A DNA stretch of 64,000 nucleotides from DASZTV01 sp035548125 (GTDB lineage: Bacteria > Actinomycetota > Actinomycetes > JAFAQI01): assembly GCA_035548125.1 (NCBI GenBank), contig DASZTV010000051.1, positions 1 to 64,000 of the forward strand, given 5' to 3'. The position numbers were made by a program, and so were the translations under genes. The notes beneath the pieces were generated by a model that was not told where the DNA came from, made no database searches, and worked only from the letters and a program-made list of their open reading frames with translations. Positions 40,704 to 48,767 of the stretch are shown in pieces. Every line of letters begins with the position of its first letter. Within the stretch, counting starts at the first letter, position 1.

Positions 40704-43085
40704 TCAATAGACGACGTTCATCGCGTCGATCCCGACCTTCGTGCCTTTCGCGTGCCCCTTCTTCTTGCCCAGGCACGTGAAGCGGAAGGTCCGGGTTCCG
40801 GGAGATCCGCCGCCGGCGAAGAACTTGACCGTCCGGCGACCCGCGCGGGCCGAGTGGAGGTTGATGGTGCGAATCGTCGAGAAGCCCTGCGAGATCGACA
40901 GCTCACCGAAGGCCGGCCCGGTCTCGACAACGACCGAGAAGATGCGCCCCGTCCCCTTCGCCGTCGCTGTGGCGTGGCGGGTGGAGGTCTCGATCGCGCT
41001 GCCTCCGACGTCGCCGCCGCCGTTGACCCGCTTCCACTTGCCGTGCAACGTGAACTGTCTGTCGTCGACCGGGATCGCGACCTTCTTCACTACCTTGTCC
41101 GACCCCTTGCCCGCGATGTCGAACGACGTGGCATCGAGGATGTAGGTCGCTCCGGGCGCGCCGGTGATCGTGACCGAGCCGGTCGCGGGTGCAGTGAGAT
41201 TCGAGTAGACCGGAGTCGTCTGCCCCGCGCGGGTGATCGTGACGTTCACGTGGGCCAGGGGCGCTCCACCACTCGATGCGGACCCGTGCCATGACGCCCG
41301 CACCGCGCGCGGTGCCGAGCGGCTGTGCGGGTGGCTCAGGGCGAGAGTCGCCGCGACGTTCGGTGGTGAGGTCGGGGCAAACAGCAGCGAGGACAGCGCC
41401 GGCCACAGGGGCGATCCGAGGCCGGTGACGGTGTCGTAGCCGACCGCCGCGTGCACCGAGGGATCGCTCGGAGCGTCGGAGGCCAAACCGTTGCTCCCCG
41501 CCGTGACGTCACGGAACGAGCCGTCGTGGGCTGCGTATGCGGCGTACAGCGCACCGTGGATGTCGCCGATCCCGGCGGTGGCGCCGTGCGCCGCGAGGAC
41601 GTTGGTGAAAAGTGCCGCCGACTGGGGGGCCGCGAGGCTGGTCCCGCCGATGATGACGTAGCTGCCCGCGGGCGCGTCTGTCGGATCCGTCGTGTAGACC
41701 GGGAAACCGGACTGGGGATCACCGTTGGCGCTGATGTCGGGGACGAGCCGCGCGCTCGACGTCGAGAACGGGGGGTTCGTGATCGCGCTCTGGTAGCCGG
41801 GCTTGCCGAACGTCGATGACGCGCCGCCGCCGCTGCCGCCGGTGCCGTCGCTCGAGCAGCTCGATGCGTCGGTGCACGTCCATGCGGACTCGGTCCAGTT
41901 GGTGCCGTTGTTGGCCGCGGCCGCTCCGACACTGCTGAGGTTGGTGCCACCGACGCCGATGACCTCCGGGGAGGAGGCCGGATAGTCCGCGTTGGTCGTT
42001 GCCGCGCTGCAGCCGTCGTAGATGCCGAAGTCGCCGCTGGAGGCGAAGACCGTCACCCCCGCGGCCACGAGGGAGCTCACGATCGGTTCGAACGCGTGGA
42101 TGAACGGATTGCCCGTGTCGGCCTCGCACAGGCCCCAGGACACTGACAGCGCGGCGATCCGCGGATCGCCACCCTGATACGCGTGGCTGTCCTGGAGGAC
42201 GTCGTCGAGGACCTGTGAGAACGCGTCGCCGTACCCGGCGTTCGTGTTCGGGGCGAAGTAGGGCCGCTGGTGCGCGTAGGGGTCGGTCGAGAGCAGCGCC
42301 TCCTGGTCGAGATCGACTTCCTCATCGCCGCTGTCACTGGGCGCCGGCACGGTCGCCTGGTCCACGGGGACCTGCGTGACGTCGGTGGCGAGGTTGAACC
42401 CCGGGACGCCGAACGCGGGGGTGTTCGCCCAGGCGGTCAGGTCCGAGGGGTTCCAGCCGGCAAGCTGCACGGTTGCGATGGTCAGAGTTGCCGCCGGGTC
42501 GAGCCCGGAGTAGGGCGGTTGGCCGAGGGCGGTCATAGCGGGTGAGGTGTAGGCGTTGCGAAAGTCCGCACCGGCAAGGCAGCCGCCGCAGCCTGATACC
42601 GCCGGCTTGAACACTGCCGGCCCGTCTCGCGTCGGGAACGCGGCGGTTGCGACGTCCTCGAGGCTCGAGGGCAGTGACGGGTACGGTCCGGCGGCGGCAC
42701 GGCGTTGCGCAGGGGTGGCATGGGCGCGCATCACCGGGTGCGCGCCGAAGCTCGCGTCGACCGTGGCCTGCGAAGCCGTCGCCGAGATGGTCCACGCGGT
42801 CTGGCGGGTCACCTTCAGGCCGGCGTCCTGCAACGCCTGGACGGCAGACCGACGGTCGGCTGCGCTGGGCAGCAGCTTGCTCAACGCGGCGACTCGCTGG
42901 GCATGGGTCAGGCCACGGGCGCGGGCGAGCTGATGAAGCGCTTTGAGGTGCGGCGCCTTGAGGAACACCGTGATCCCGGTCGCCGGGCTCGCCGCGTAGG
43001 CACCGGCGGGTGCGAGGGTTCCGGCCAGCATTCCGACCAGTGCCGTGCCGAATGTCATCCGCGCCCGCAGGCTGCGTCGTTGCAT
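40704..43085 (-). CDS. Secreted sedolisin (S53 family) serine-carboxyl protease
   Basis: The 793-residue preproprotein has a signal peptide (FGTALVGMLAGTLAPAGAYA), an inhibitory prodomain of about 150 residues (Pro-kumamolisin type: KAPHLKALHQLARARGLTHA), and the catalytic domain. The S53 residues are visible: Glu256 and Asp260 in EEVDLD, spaced as in kumamolisin, oxyanion Asp in ASSGDFG, and Ser483 in GGTSLAAPQ. A roughly 200-residue C-terminal region of beta-rich, fibronectin/carbohydrate-binding-like character follows. It is an exported endopeptidase probably active at acid pH. ATG 43085 has GGGAGG about 9 bases upstream. Convergent with the response regulator. Confidence 0.92.
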   Translation of the reverse strand: MQRRSLRARMTFGTALVGMLAGTLAPAGAYAASPATGITVFLKAPHLKALHQLARARGLTHAQRVAALSKLLPSAADRRSAVQALQDAGLKVTRQTAWTISATASQATVDASFGAHPVMRAHATPAQRRAAAGPYPSLPSSLEDVATAAFPTRDGPAVFKPAVSGCGGCLAGADFRNAYTSPAMTALGQPPYSGLDPAATLTIATVQLAGWNPSDLTAWANTPAFGVPGFNLATDVTQVPVDQATVPAPSDSGDEEVDLDQEALLSTDPYAHQRPYFAPNTNAGYGDAFSQVLDDVLQDSHAYQGGDPRIAALSVSWGLCEADTGNPFIHAFEPIVSSLVAAGVTVFASSGDFGIYDGCSAATTNADYPASSPEVIGVGGTNLSSVGAAAANNGTNWTESAWTCTDASSCSSDGTGGSGGGASSTFGKPGYQSAITNPPFSTSSARLVPDISANGDPQSGFPVYTTDPTDAPAGSYVIIGGTSLAAPQSAALFTNVLAAHGATAGIGDIHGALYAAYAAHDGSFRDVTAGSNGLASDAPSDPSVHAAVGYDTVTGLGSPLWPALSSLLFAPTSPPNVAATLALSHPHSRSAPRAVRASWHGSASSGGAPLAHVNVTITRAGQTTPVYSNLTAPATGSVTITGAPGATYILDATSFDIAGKGSDKVVKKVAIPVDDRQFTLHGKWKRVNGGGDVGGSAIETSTRHATATAKGTGRIFSVVVETGPAFGELSISQGFSTIRTINLHSARAGRRTVKFFAGGGSPGTRTFRFTCLGKKKGHAKGTKVGIDAMNVVY

Positions 43086-43123
43086 GTCCGGAGACCTCCC
43101 CTGGCGCACTGGCCCCGACCAAA

Positions 43124-44977
43124 CTAGCCGGAGGGATCGGCGATGAGCTCCAGCCGATGCCCGGTCTTGGCGAGCAACCAGGGCAGCCGGCGGGCCGGCG
43201 GGCCGCCGGGCTGCCCGATTCGCCCCCAGAGGTGCCAGCTGGTTCCGGCGAGTGAGCGCGGCAGCGTGCCGCGCAGCATGCCGCCGGTCGAGGTGACCGA
43301 CAACGTGGCGGAGATCGGCAGTGCCGGGGAACCGTCGATCGGTGCCAGATAGAGCTGCGACGCGATACGTGCCGCACCTTCGACGGCGGGGATGGCGAGA
43401 GTCAGAGTGCGACCGCGCAGCCTCGGCTGTGCCGTGCCGTCGAGCAGGTCCGTCAGCGAGCGGGACCACTCCGCCACGTCGAGGGCGAGGGTCGGCTTCG
43501 GAGAGGTCCAGTAGGGCTGCAACGCGATCGGGCCGTCGGCTCCGGTCGCCACGTGGCAGCGGAGCGGCTCGGGTTCGGTGGCGGGCAGCAGCGGTGCCGT
43601 GGTCGTGAGCCCCCCGAACATCACTCGCAGCCGGAAGTCCCAGAGCCCAGGAGCGAGCGCGGCGCCGCCCCTCACGCTCAGTGGGTCGATGCCGACGGTC
43701 CCGGTGACCTGGATCTGACCGGTCTCGGTGATCGAGAGTCGTAGGCCCGCTGTCGTCGACCACAGCTGCGCGTCGCTGCGCGAGACGGTTGCGCAGTCGA
43801 TGTCCGCGGCCGCGAGGTCCCCGTCGGTGACGACGCGGTCGGTGATGGGCAGGCCCGGCGCGACAGCAGACGGCACGACCCAGCTTTCGCCGTCGCGCTG
43901 CAGCTCGAGCGGACCGGAGTCGGTCTCGAGCGCACCCTTGACGTCGAACATCAGCCGACCGTCGTGCCATCGGGGTTGGCCGGCGACAGCGCGCAGCTCG
44001 ATCGAGGCGAGCCAGCGGGCGTATGCGGTCAGCCCGTCGAGGTCCCCGTCGACCACGAACCGCGACTGGCTGCGGAGGAGGAAGCCGAGGCCTTCTCGAA
44101 CTGCCGGGGCGAAGCGGGTCGTAGCGAGTTCGCGCACCTGGTCGAACATGTCGCGGCGGAAGCCGTCGGTGTAGGACTGCATCTGGCGGCCGCGGAGCCT
44201 GCCGAGCAGCTCGTTGCGATAGAAGCGGCGCTGCAACGGGATGCGCGCGTCGGGGTCAGCGACATTGCGATCGATCACGTCGAGGACCGCGGCGAGATCC
44301 CGGTAGTACTCAGCCGGCACTGCCTCCGTGTCGCCGAGGTTGCGCCCCGAGACCCGGCGTCGCCGGTAGAAGTAGCACGCCAGGTCGCCGACGACGGCGA
44401 CCGACTCGGCGCGCGTGTAGATCTGCATGCTGAAGTGCTCGTCCTCGACGTGTCGCGGCCCTTCTGCGAAGCGGATGTCGTTCTCGACGAGCAGCGCCCG
44501 GCGGACCATCTTGTGCGGGGTGAGGGTCTCCACCAACGGATAGTCGAACAGCGTGCGGCCGACCACCGTCCGGCGGAACACGGGGTGGTGCAGCCCGCGA
44601 AAGTCGCTCGAGAGCTTGCCGACGACGATGTCGGCGTTGCTGGTCAGCGCGATCTCGAGCAACCGGGAGAGCGCGTTCGGGTCGAGCGTGTCATCGCTGT
44701 CGACGAACTGCACGTAGTCGCCGCGTGCGGCATCAACGCCGACGTTGCGCGGCCTGCCGGGCCACCCGGACGCGGGAATCCGGATCAGCCGAACCAGATC
44801 GGGGTGGTCGTCGACGTAGTGCTGTGCACGCTCCGCGCTGCCGTCGGTGCTGCCGTCGTCGACCAGCAGGATCTCGTACCGATCCCGAGCGAGGGTCTGA
44901 CCGAACAGCGACGCGACGCATTCGTCGAGGTTGGCCGCCGGGTTGAAGAACGGCACGACAACGCTGACGTCGACCAT
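43124..44977 (-). CDS. Glycosyltransferase family 2 with C-terminal accessory region
   Basis: The 617-residue enzyme starts with VDVSVVVPFFNPAANLDECV, then LLVDDGSTDGSAERA and YVQFVDSDDTLDPNAL (the DxD nucleotide-sugar metal site), followed by DEHF-type acceptor motif HVEDEHFSMQIYTRA: a GT-A fold of the wall-teichoic-acid/capsule-type GT2 group. The remaining roughly 280 residues have repeated beta-sandwich-like segments (LWDFRLRVMFGGLTT). It lacks membrane helices. Such enzymes decorate teichoic acids or polysaccharides. It lies 38 bases upstream of the sedolisin gene on the same strand. ATG 44977 starts the conserved beta strand. Confidence 0.85.
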   Translation of the reverse strand: MVDVSVVVPFFNPAANLDECVASLFGQTLARDRYEILLVDDGSTDGSAERAQHYVDDHPDLVRLIRIPASGWPGRPRNVGVDAARGDYVQFVDSDDTLDPNALSRLLEIALTSNADIVVGKLSSDFRGLHHPVFRRTVVGRTLFDYPLVETLTPHKMVRRALLVENDIRFAEGPRHVEDEHFSMQIYTRAESVAVVGDLACYFYRRRRVSGRNLGDTEAVPAEYYRDLAAVLDVIDRNVADPDARIPLQRRFYRNELLGRLRGRQMQSYTDGFRRDMFDQVRELATTRFAPAVREGLGFLLRSQSRFVVDGDLDGLTAYARWLASIELRAVAGQPRWHDGRLMFDVKGALETDSGPLELQRDGESWVVPSAVAPGLPITDRVVTDGDLAAADIDCATVSRSDAQLWSTTAGLRLSITETGQIQVTGTVGIDPLSVRGGAALAPGLWDFRLRVMFGGLTTTAPLLPATEPEPLRCHVATGADGPIALQPYWTSPKPTLALDVAEWSRSLTDLLDGTAQPRLRGRTLTLAIPAVEGAARIASQLYLAPIDGSPALPISATLSVTSTGGMLRGTLPRSLAGTSWHLWGRIGQPGGPPARRLPWLLAKTGHRLELIADPSG

Positions 44978-45013
44978 CGGCGCCGACCTTAGTCGTGCGC
45001 GCGCGTCGACGAC

Positions 45014-45019
45014 TACTGT
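45014..45019 (+). promoter_or_regulatory. Probable -10 element for a leaderless transcript
   Basis: TACTGT ends 6 bases before the ATG at 45026 and no ribosome site is present, fitting a leaderless mRNA. Confidence 0.4.
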
Positions 45020-45025
45020 CGCCGC

Positions 45026-45871
45026 ATGGTCGCGGTGGCCAAGGAGGACTTGGTGGCGCTCTACGAGTCGCTGCTGGCTGCGACCCCGTCCGGCGAAGAC
45101 CCACCCGGCGAGCTGTTGGAGTCGGCCGCAGCCGTCGCGGGCTCGGCCGATCCGGCGATCGTCGAGTCGCTTCCGCCCAGAGCGCGGGTCGTGATGCGGC
45201 TGTTGCGGCACGGCCACGCAACGCCCGCGTGGGCCGCGCTCATCGACGGCGCCACCGGCATCGTCAAGCACGACTTCCGCGCGACCACGTCGAGTGGCGC
45301 GTCGCGAACCGACTGGCCGCTTCCCATCCTGACCGCTGTCGAGTCGCCCGACGTGTTCGCGCAGTTTCCCGGGTTTCGGGATCCGCGCTATGGCGTGCCT
45401 GACGAGATCTACGAGGTGGGCGCAGCCATCAAGCTCCGCTGCCACGTCGACGACGTGATCGCGGGGAAGCGTCCCGTCCTCGCGGGGTGGGCGGCGCTCG
45501 ACGTGCTGGACACGGAGCCGACCGAGTCAGTCGTGGTGGTCGCGCGGCACGAGGGAGTCGAGATCAGCTGGCCGGGATCGCGACAGCGCCGCCCGGACCA
45601 GGTAGGCGGCAGCCGGGACACCCTGCGCCGCCGCGCGTGGTCAGGGTGGCGGGTTGCCATCGACCCGTCGGACCTCTCCGCGGCCGGCCGCTGGACGCTG
45701 TGGCTGGCGATCGGCCAACGCGGGTTCTCCCGACGCGCGCGGATCGGGAAGTCGGCCGGCGACCTCGCCGAGCGCGCTGTCGGACACCCGCTCAGCCGCA
45801 AGCCGCCGGTGTCGCTGGTCCAGGGCAACGGCGGCTGGTCATTGCTGGTCGCCGCTCAGCGGCGAAGGTAG
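45026..45871 (+). CDS. Protein of unknown function, possibly related to the GT2 accessory region
   Basis: The 281-residue soluble protein has a helical N-terminal third and a beta-rich remainder. GRWTLWLAIGQRGFSRRARI near the end resembles, in hydrophobic pattern and in the GRIGQ/GQRGF position, the C-terminal segments of the divergent glycosyltransferase (SWHLWGRIGQPGGPPARRLP). A shared beta-sandwich domain is possible but rests on eye comparison only. Its 3' end overlaps the amidase gene by 16 bases on the other strand. Confidence 0.6.
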   Translation: MVAVAKEDLVALYESLLAATPSGEDPPGELLESAAAVAGSADPAIVESLPPRARVVMRLLRHGHATPAWAALIDGATGIVKHDFRATTSSGASRTDWPLPILTAVESPDVFAQFPGFRDPRYGVPDEIYEVGAAIKLRCHVDDVIAGKRPVLAGWAALDVLDTEPTESVVVVARHEGVEISWPGSRQRRPDQVGGSRDTLRRRAWSGWRVAIDPSDLSAAGRWTLWLAIGQRGFSRRARIGKSAGDLAERAVGHPLSRKPPVSLVQGNGGWSLLVAAQRRR

Positions 45872-46635
45872 GAGACGATGGCTGCAGCAAACGCTGCCGC
45901 CAGACGGTGCTGGAAGTGGTTCGAGGTGAGCATCCGCGCGTCGTGGGCGTTGCGCATGTTGCCGCACTCCACGAGCACCTTGGGCTGTGTGGCCAGGTTG
46001 AGCCCGGCGAGGTCGTTGCGTTTCGCTATCCCACGATGACCGTCGTACGTGCTGACCGGCATTGCCGTCATGGCGAGCAGCTTGCGGCGGATCAGCATTC
46101 CGAAACGCGCAGAGGAACCGACGACATGGCGGTTCACCCGGTCCTTCACCGGCTCCAGGATCGCGAAGCCCCGACCACCTGACGGCCCGCCGTCCGCGTG
46201 GATGTCGACGGCGACGTCGGCGTGCGCGGCGTCGATGATGCGCGCCCGGCGGTTCACGCAGGGACCGACGCCGTGGTTCGAGTGCCGGGTCATGACGACC
46301 GCGGCGCCGAGGCGTCGCAGGTCGCGGGCGAGGAAGGTCGCCACCCGGTAGGTGAACCGCGGCTCCGGGTAACCCGCGTTGGTCTGGGTCCCGGTCGTGT
46401 CGCAGTCCTCCCGCTCGCGGCCGTTCCAGACCTGGTGGCCGAGGTACGCGGGGTCGGTGTAGTTGCGGCCGTTGTGACCCGGATCGATGCCGATCACCCG
46501 CCCGTCCAGCGGCGGGCGCGCGGTCGCGAGGGACGCCTGAGGCAGCTGATGCGGCTGAGCCAGAGGTGTCGCGGCGGGCGTGCCGCAACCGGCGAGCACG
46601 AGCAGCGCGACGATGGCGTGGGGGAGCCGGGACAT
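45856..46635 (-). CDS. Lipoprotein N-acetylmuramoyl-L-alanine amidase (Amidase_3)
   Basis: The 259-residue protein has a lipoprotein signal with lipobox VLAGC at residues 13-17 and an Amidase_3 domain. Zinc ligands are visible as His in IGIDPGHNG and His in VDIHADGG, with Glu in TNAGYPEPRFTYRVA as third ligand and catalytic Glu in KVLVECGNM. It cleaves the stem peptide from muramic acid in peptidoglycan and acts anchored outside the membrane. The ATG at 46635 has no ribosome site; it directly follows three 16-bp direct repeats, so initiation may be unusual. Confidence 0.9.
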   Translation of the reverse strand: MSRLPHAIVALLVLAGCGTPAATPLAQPHQLPQASLATARPPLDGRVIGIDPGHNGRNYTDPAYLGHQVWNGREREDCDTTGTQTNAGYPEPRFTYRVATFLARDLRRLGAAVVMTRHSNHGVGPCVNRRARIIDAAHADVAVDIHADGGPSGGRGFAILEPVKDRVNRHVVGSSARFGMLIRRKLLAMTAMPVSTYDGHRGIAKRNDLAGLNLATQPKVLVECGNMRNAHDARMLTSNHFQHRLAAAFAAAIVSYLRR

Positions 46636-46636
46636 C

Positions 46637-46684
46637 GACCCAGTGTGCGCCCGACCCAGTGTGCGCCCGACCCAGTGTGCGCCG
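46637..46684. repeat. Three tandem 16-bp direct repeats abutting the amidase start
   Basis: GACCCAGTGTGCGCCC occurs at 46637-46652 and 46653-46668, with a last copy differing in its final base at 46669-46684. The array ends one base before the amidase ATG, so it occupies the ribosome-binding region. It could vary in copy number by slippage or bind a regulator. Confidence 0.85.
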
Positions 46685-46708
46685 CCGGACCGTCGGTCGT
46701 GGACGTGG

Positions 46709-46756
46709 AAGCGGCGCCCGGCCCAGTGGGGGGGTGTACTGGGCCGGGCGCCGCTT
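46709..46756. repeat. 19-bp perfect inverted repeat in the amidase leader
   Basis: AAGCGGCGCCCGGCCCAGT (46709-46727) and its reverse complement (46738-46756) enclose a 10-base G-rich loop. It shares CCCAGT with the adjacent 16-bp repeats. It lies just downstream of a promoter-like pair reading leftward, so it would be the first structure in the amidase mRNA; it could also end the leftward transcript of the Lys-rich gene. No T-run follows on either side. Confidence 0.75.
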
Positions 46757-46762
46757 GCACGA

Positions 46763-46792
46763 GTCTAACGTGCGCAGCTGAGAAAGTTTCAA
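46763..46792 (-). promoter_or_regulatory. Promoter-like pair for the amidase gene
   Basis: Reading leftward, TTGAAA (46792-46787) and TTAGAC (46768-46763) are separated by 18 bases, a good sigma-70-type match in an otherwise GC-rich region. A transcript starting near 46756 would open with the 46709-46756 stem-loop. The rest of the 46636-47066 gap holds the two repeats and a possible membrane-protein frame. Confidence 0.45.
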
Positions 46793-46800
46793 TAGGAAAC

Positions 46801-47061
46801 CTAGTTGTGCCGGTGTGTCGGCCGCTCCTCCACCGGATAGTGCCGACGCGGGCTCGGGGGCCGCCACAGGGTCACCCCCGCAGTGATCAGGCCGCCGGCG
46901 CCGGCGAGCGCGACCGGGGCAGGTCCGACGAAACCGCTGCCGAACAGCGCGACCGCACCGACGATCGCTCCGGCTGCGAGCAGGAAGCAGCAGACAGCAG
47001 ACAGCCGCCGCGCGACCGAGGGTCGACGCGGCGGCTGTCGGGGCTCGCCGATGTGCTGCAG
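46801..47061 (-). CDS. Possible two-helix membrane protein lacking a canonical start
   Basis: A leftward frame ending in TAG at 46801-46803 reads as a basic N-terminus (EPRQPPRRPSVARRLSAVCC), two hydrophobic helices (FLLAAGAIVGAVALFGSGFV and APVALAGAGGLITAGVTLW) and a charged tail (YHPVEERPTHRHN). Codon third positions are GC-rich as in real genes. There is no ATG, GTG or TTG start; the only options I see are CTG 47061 just after the Lys-rich stop, or entry by a -1 slip from the Lys-rich gene. It may be a real gene with a rare start, a frameshifted C-terminal extension, or chance. Confidence 0.3.
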   Translation of the reverse strand: MQHIGEPRQPPRRPSVARRLSAVCCFLLAAGAIVGAVALFGSGFVGPAPVALAGAGGLITAGVTLWRPPSPRRHYPVEERPTHRHN

Positions 47062-47066
47062 GGCGG

Positions 47067-47462
47067 TTACCGCTTGCGCGCGGGTGCCTTCTTCGCAGCC
47101 TTCCGGGCGGGTGCGCGCTTGGCGGCCTTGCGGGCCGGTGCCTTCTTCGCTGCCTTCTTGGCGGTCTTCTTGGCAGCCGTCTTGCGCGCCGGTGCCTTCT
47201 TCGCTGCCTTCTTGGCGGTCTTCTTGGCAGCCGTCTTGCGCGCGGGTGCCTTCTTCGCTGCCTTCTTGGCGGTCTTCTTGGCAGCCGTCTTGCGGGCCGG
47301 TGCCTTCTTCGCCGCCTTCTTCACTGTCTTCTTGGCGGTCTTCTTGGCAGCCGTCTTGCGCGCGGTGGTCTTCTTCGCCGCGGTCTTGCGGGCCGGCGCT
47401 TTCTTCGCTGCCTTCTTCGCAGTCTTGCGCGCGGTGGTCTTCTTCGCCGCTACTCGTGCCAC
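47067..47462 (-). CDS. Lys/Ala-rich repetitive histone H1-like protein
   Basis: The 131-residue protein is built almost only of Lys, Ala, Arg, Thr and Pro in repeats of KKAAKKAPARKTAAKKTA, resembling the basic tails of actinobacterial HupB and eukaryotic H1. There is no folded HU domain, so it is a stand-alone DNA-binding tail likely coating the nucleoid. At DNA level it contains four 54-bp units (starts at 47137, 47191, 47245 and 47299), so its length may vary between strains. ATG 47462. Confidence 0.85.
   Translation of the reverse strand: MARVAAKKTTARKTAKKAAKKAPARKTAAKKTTARKTAAKKTAKKTVKKAAKKAPARKTAAKKTAKKAAKKAPARKTAAKKTAKKAAKKAPARKTAAKKTAKKAAKKAPARKAAKRAPARKAAKKAPARKR
47137..47352. repeat. 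Four tandem 54-bp coding repeats in the histone-like gene
   Basis: Units begin at 47137, 47191, 47245 and 47299; the first three are almost identical and the fourth diverges in its second half. Each encodes 18 residues, so gain or loss of units keeps the frame. Confidence 0.85.
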
Positions 47463-47706
47463 TTGAGCCCCCTAGCTCGGTTATGAGGACACTGGTGCTG
47501 CGTGCAACTGTGACACCGAAAGCGCGCGCATTCCATCACCGTGGGAGCGAACGATCTCGCGTGTCGCGAAGCACGTATCTCGTTGCGTGACGCGGCGACA
47601 TCTCGCTTCGCGTTGACGACCAGCGAGAAACCCAATGTTTCCAACGAAAATTGCGCGACGCTGCAGCGAGCCGACTATTGCGGTGCGGGAATGTTCGTGA
47701 TGCGCG

Positions 47707-48633
47707 TCAGCCGAAAATACTTCCGCCGAAAATCGACTTCGGATGCGTGGTTGTCGTCGACTTGCTGGTCGATGACGTCGTTGGCGTCGATGGGCGCTTG
47801 GGGGGAATCGAGGATGGGGTGCGCGTTGCGTGCGGCATGGAAGGCGACGTCGATGCGTTACCGGTTGCCGTCGATGACGATGCAGGAGCCGCTTCTCTCT
47901 GACTCGGCTTGATGCCGAGCAGTCGGGCAATCTCGCGTGATGCTTGAAGCGCAAGCCGAGTACCCGGCACCTTGCTGGCCTCGAGAACACGTTGCTCGAG
48001 TGTCAGCAACTGCTGCACCACATGAAGGCGCGCCGGGTCATCGGTCGCAGTCGCGATCATCGCGGTGAGCTGTTGATGCAGATCTGCGGCCACCGCGAGA
48101 ACCTGCGACGCGCGAGGGTCGTGGGTCACGACATGCTCGAGTCGACGAAGTGTCGTCGTTGCGGAGCGGTGCGCCGAGGCGGGGTGCGGAAGGTGCACGG
48201 CGACCTGGGCGGGTCCCGCCGAGGTCGCGGTCACGCTCGTCGCGGGGCGTCGCTGGTGCGCCGGGTTGGTGTTGTGCCCGCCGATCGCAGCAGCGGCAGA
48301 CATCGCGATTGCTCCGACCAGCGGGATGACCGGCAGCGCGAGCAAGGCCTTGCGGGGAGCGCTGCGAGGCCGCGGCGTCGTCGGCCGTACCTGGTCGCGC
48401 CGACTACGGGCACCGATCGCCGCGACCTCATCCGACGCCGCCGCGACGATGTCGCGGGCAACCTCCGGCCGCTCGTCCTCCAACGCTCCTGCCGCCGCTG
48501 ACAGCTCGAGGGTGAGCGCGGTACGCACGTCGCGGACCGAGTGCAGCAGGTCTACGAGCCGCTGGTCGTCGACATCGGACGCCTCGACGCTCGCAGCCGG
48601 CGTCGCACCGCGCCGGAGCCGACGTCTCACCAC
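47707..48633 (-). CDS. Single-pass membrane protein with Ser/Thr-rich tail, anti-sigma-like topology
   Basis: The 308-residue protein has a cytoplasmic N-terminal part (about 1-95) with a helical segment (LVDLLHSVRDVRTALTLELS), one membrane helix (LLALPVIPLVGAIAMSAAAA, about 97-116), an exported helical domain, and a low-complexity Ser/Thr/Pro tail ending in the repeated SIFGGSIFG. The topology resembles anti-sigma factors such as RsdA but I see no sigma gene beside it. The GTG start has no strong ribosome site. The 244 bases downstream to the Lys-rich gene hold nothing I can identify. Confidence 0.65.
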   Translation of the reverse strand: MVRRRLRRGATPAASVEASDVDDQRLVDLLHSVRDVRTALTLELSAAAGALEDERPEVARDIVAAASDEVAAIGARSRRDQVRPTTPRPRSAPRKALLALPVIPLVGAIAMSAAAAIGGHNTNPAHQRRPATSVTATSAGPAQVAVHLPHPASAHRSATTTLRRLEHVVTHDPRASQVLAVAADLHQQLTAMIATATDDPARLHVVQQLLTLEQRVLEASKVPGTRLALQASREIARLLGIKPSQREAAPASSSTATGNASTSPSMPHATRTPSSIPPKRPSTPTTSSTSKSTTTTHPKSIFGGSIFG

Positions 48634-48767
48634 GCCCCCTCTTTCGCCGCCGTCGTAGGCGTTCCTTCCGATCTCCCTTCCCGCGATGACCGCCGGCTAC
48701 CCCTCCCAGGCGGGCGGTTGGCGCGGTTGGGAGACTGCGTGCGCCGAACGAGTGAAGTGAGGACCAT

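Noticed and set aside
43086..43970. Extension of the sedolisin frame upstream of 43085
   Set aside because: Lies within the glycosyltransferase gene in another frame; the signal peptide begins at ATG 43085 with a good ribosome site.
43124..45445. N-terminal extension of the glycosyltransferase to 45445
   Set aside because: The extra residues overlap the divergent gene and lack structure; the GT2 fold starts right at ATG 44977.
47137..47352. Regular 54-bp repeats considered as a CRISPR array
   Set aside because: Units are contiguous without spacers and lie in frame within a Lys/Ala-rich coding sequence.
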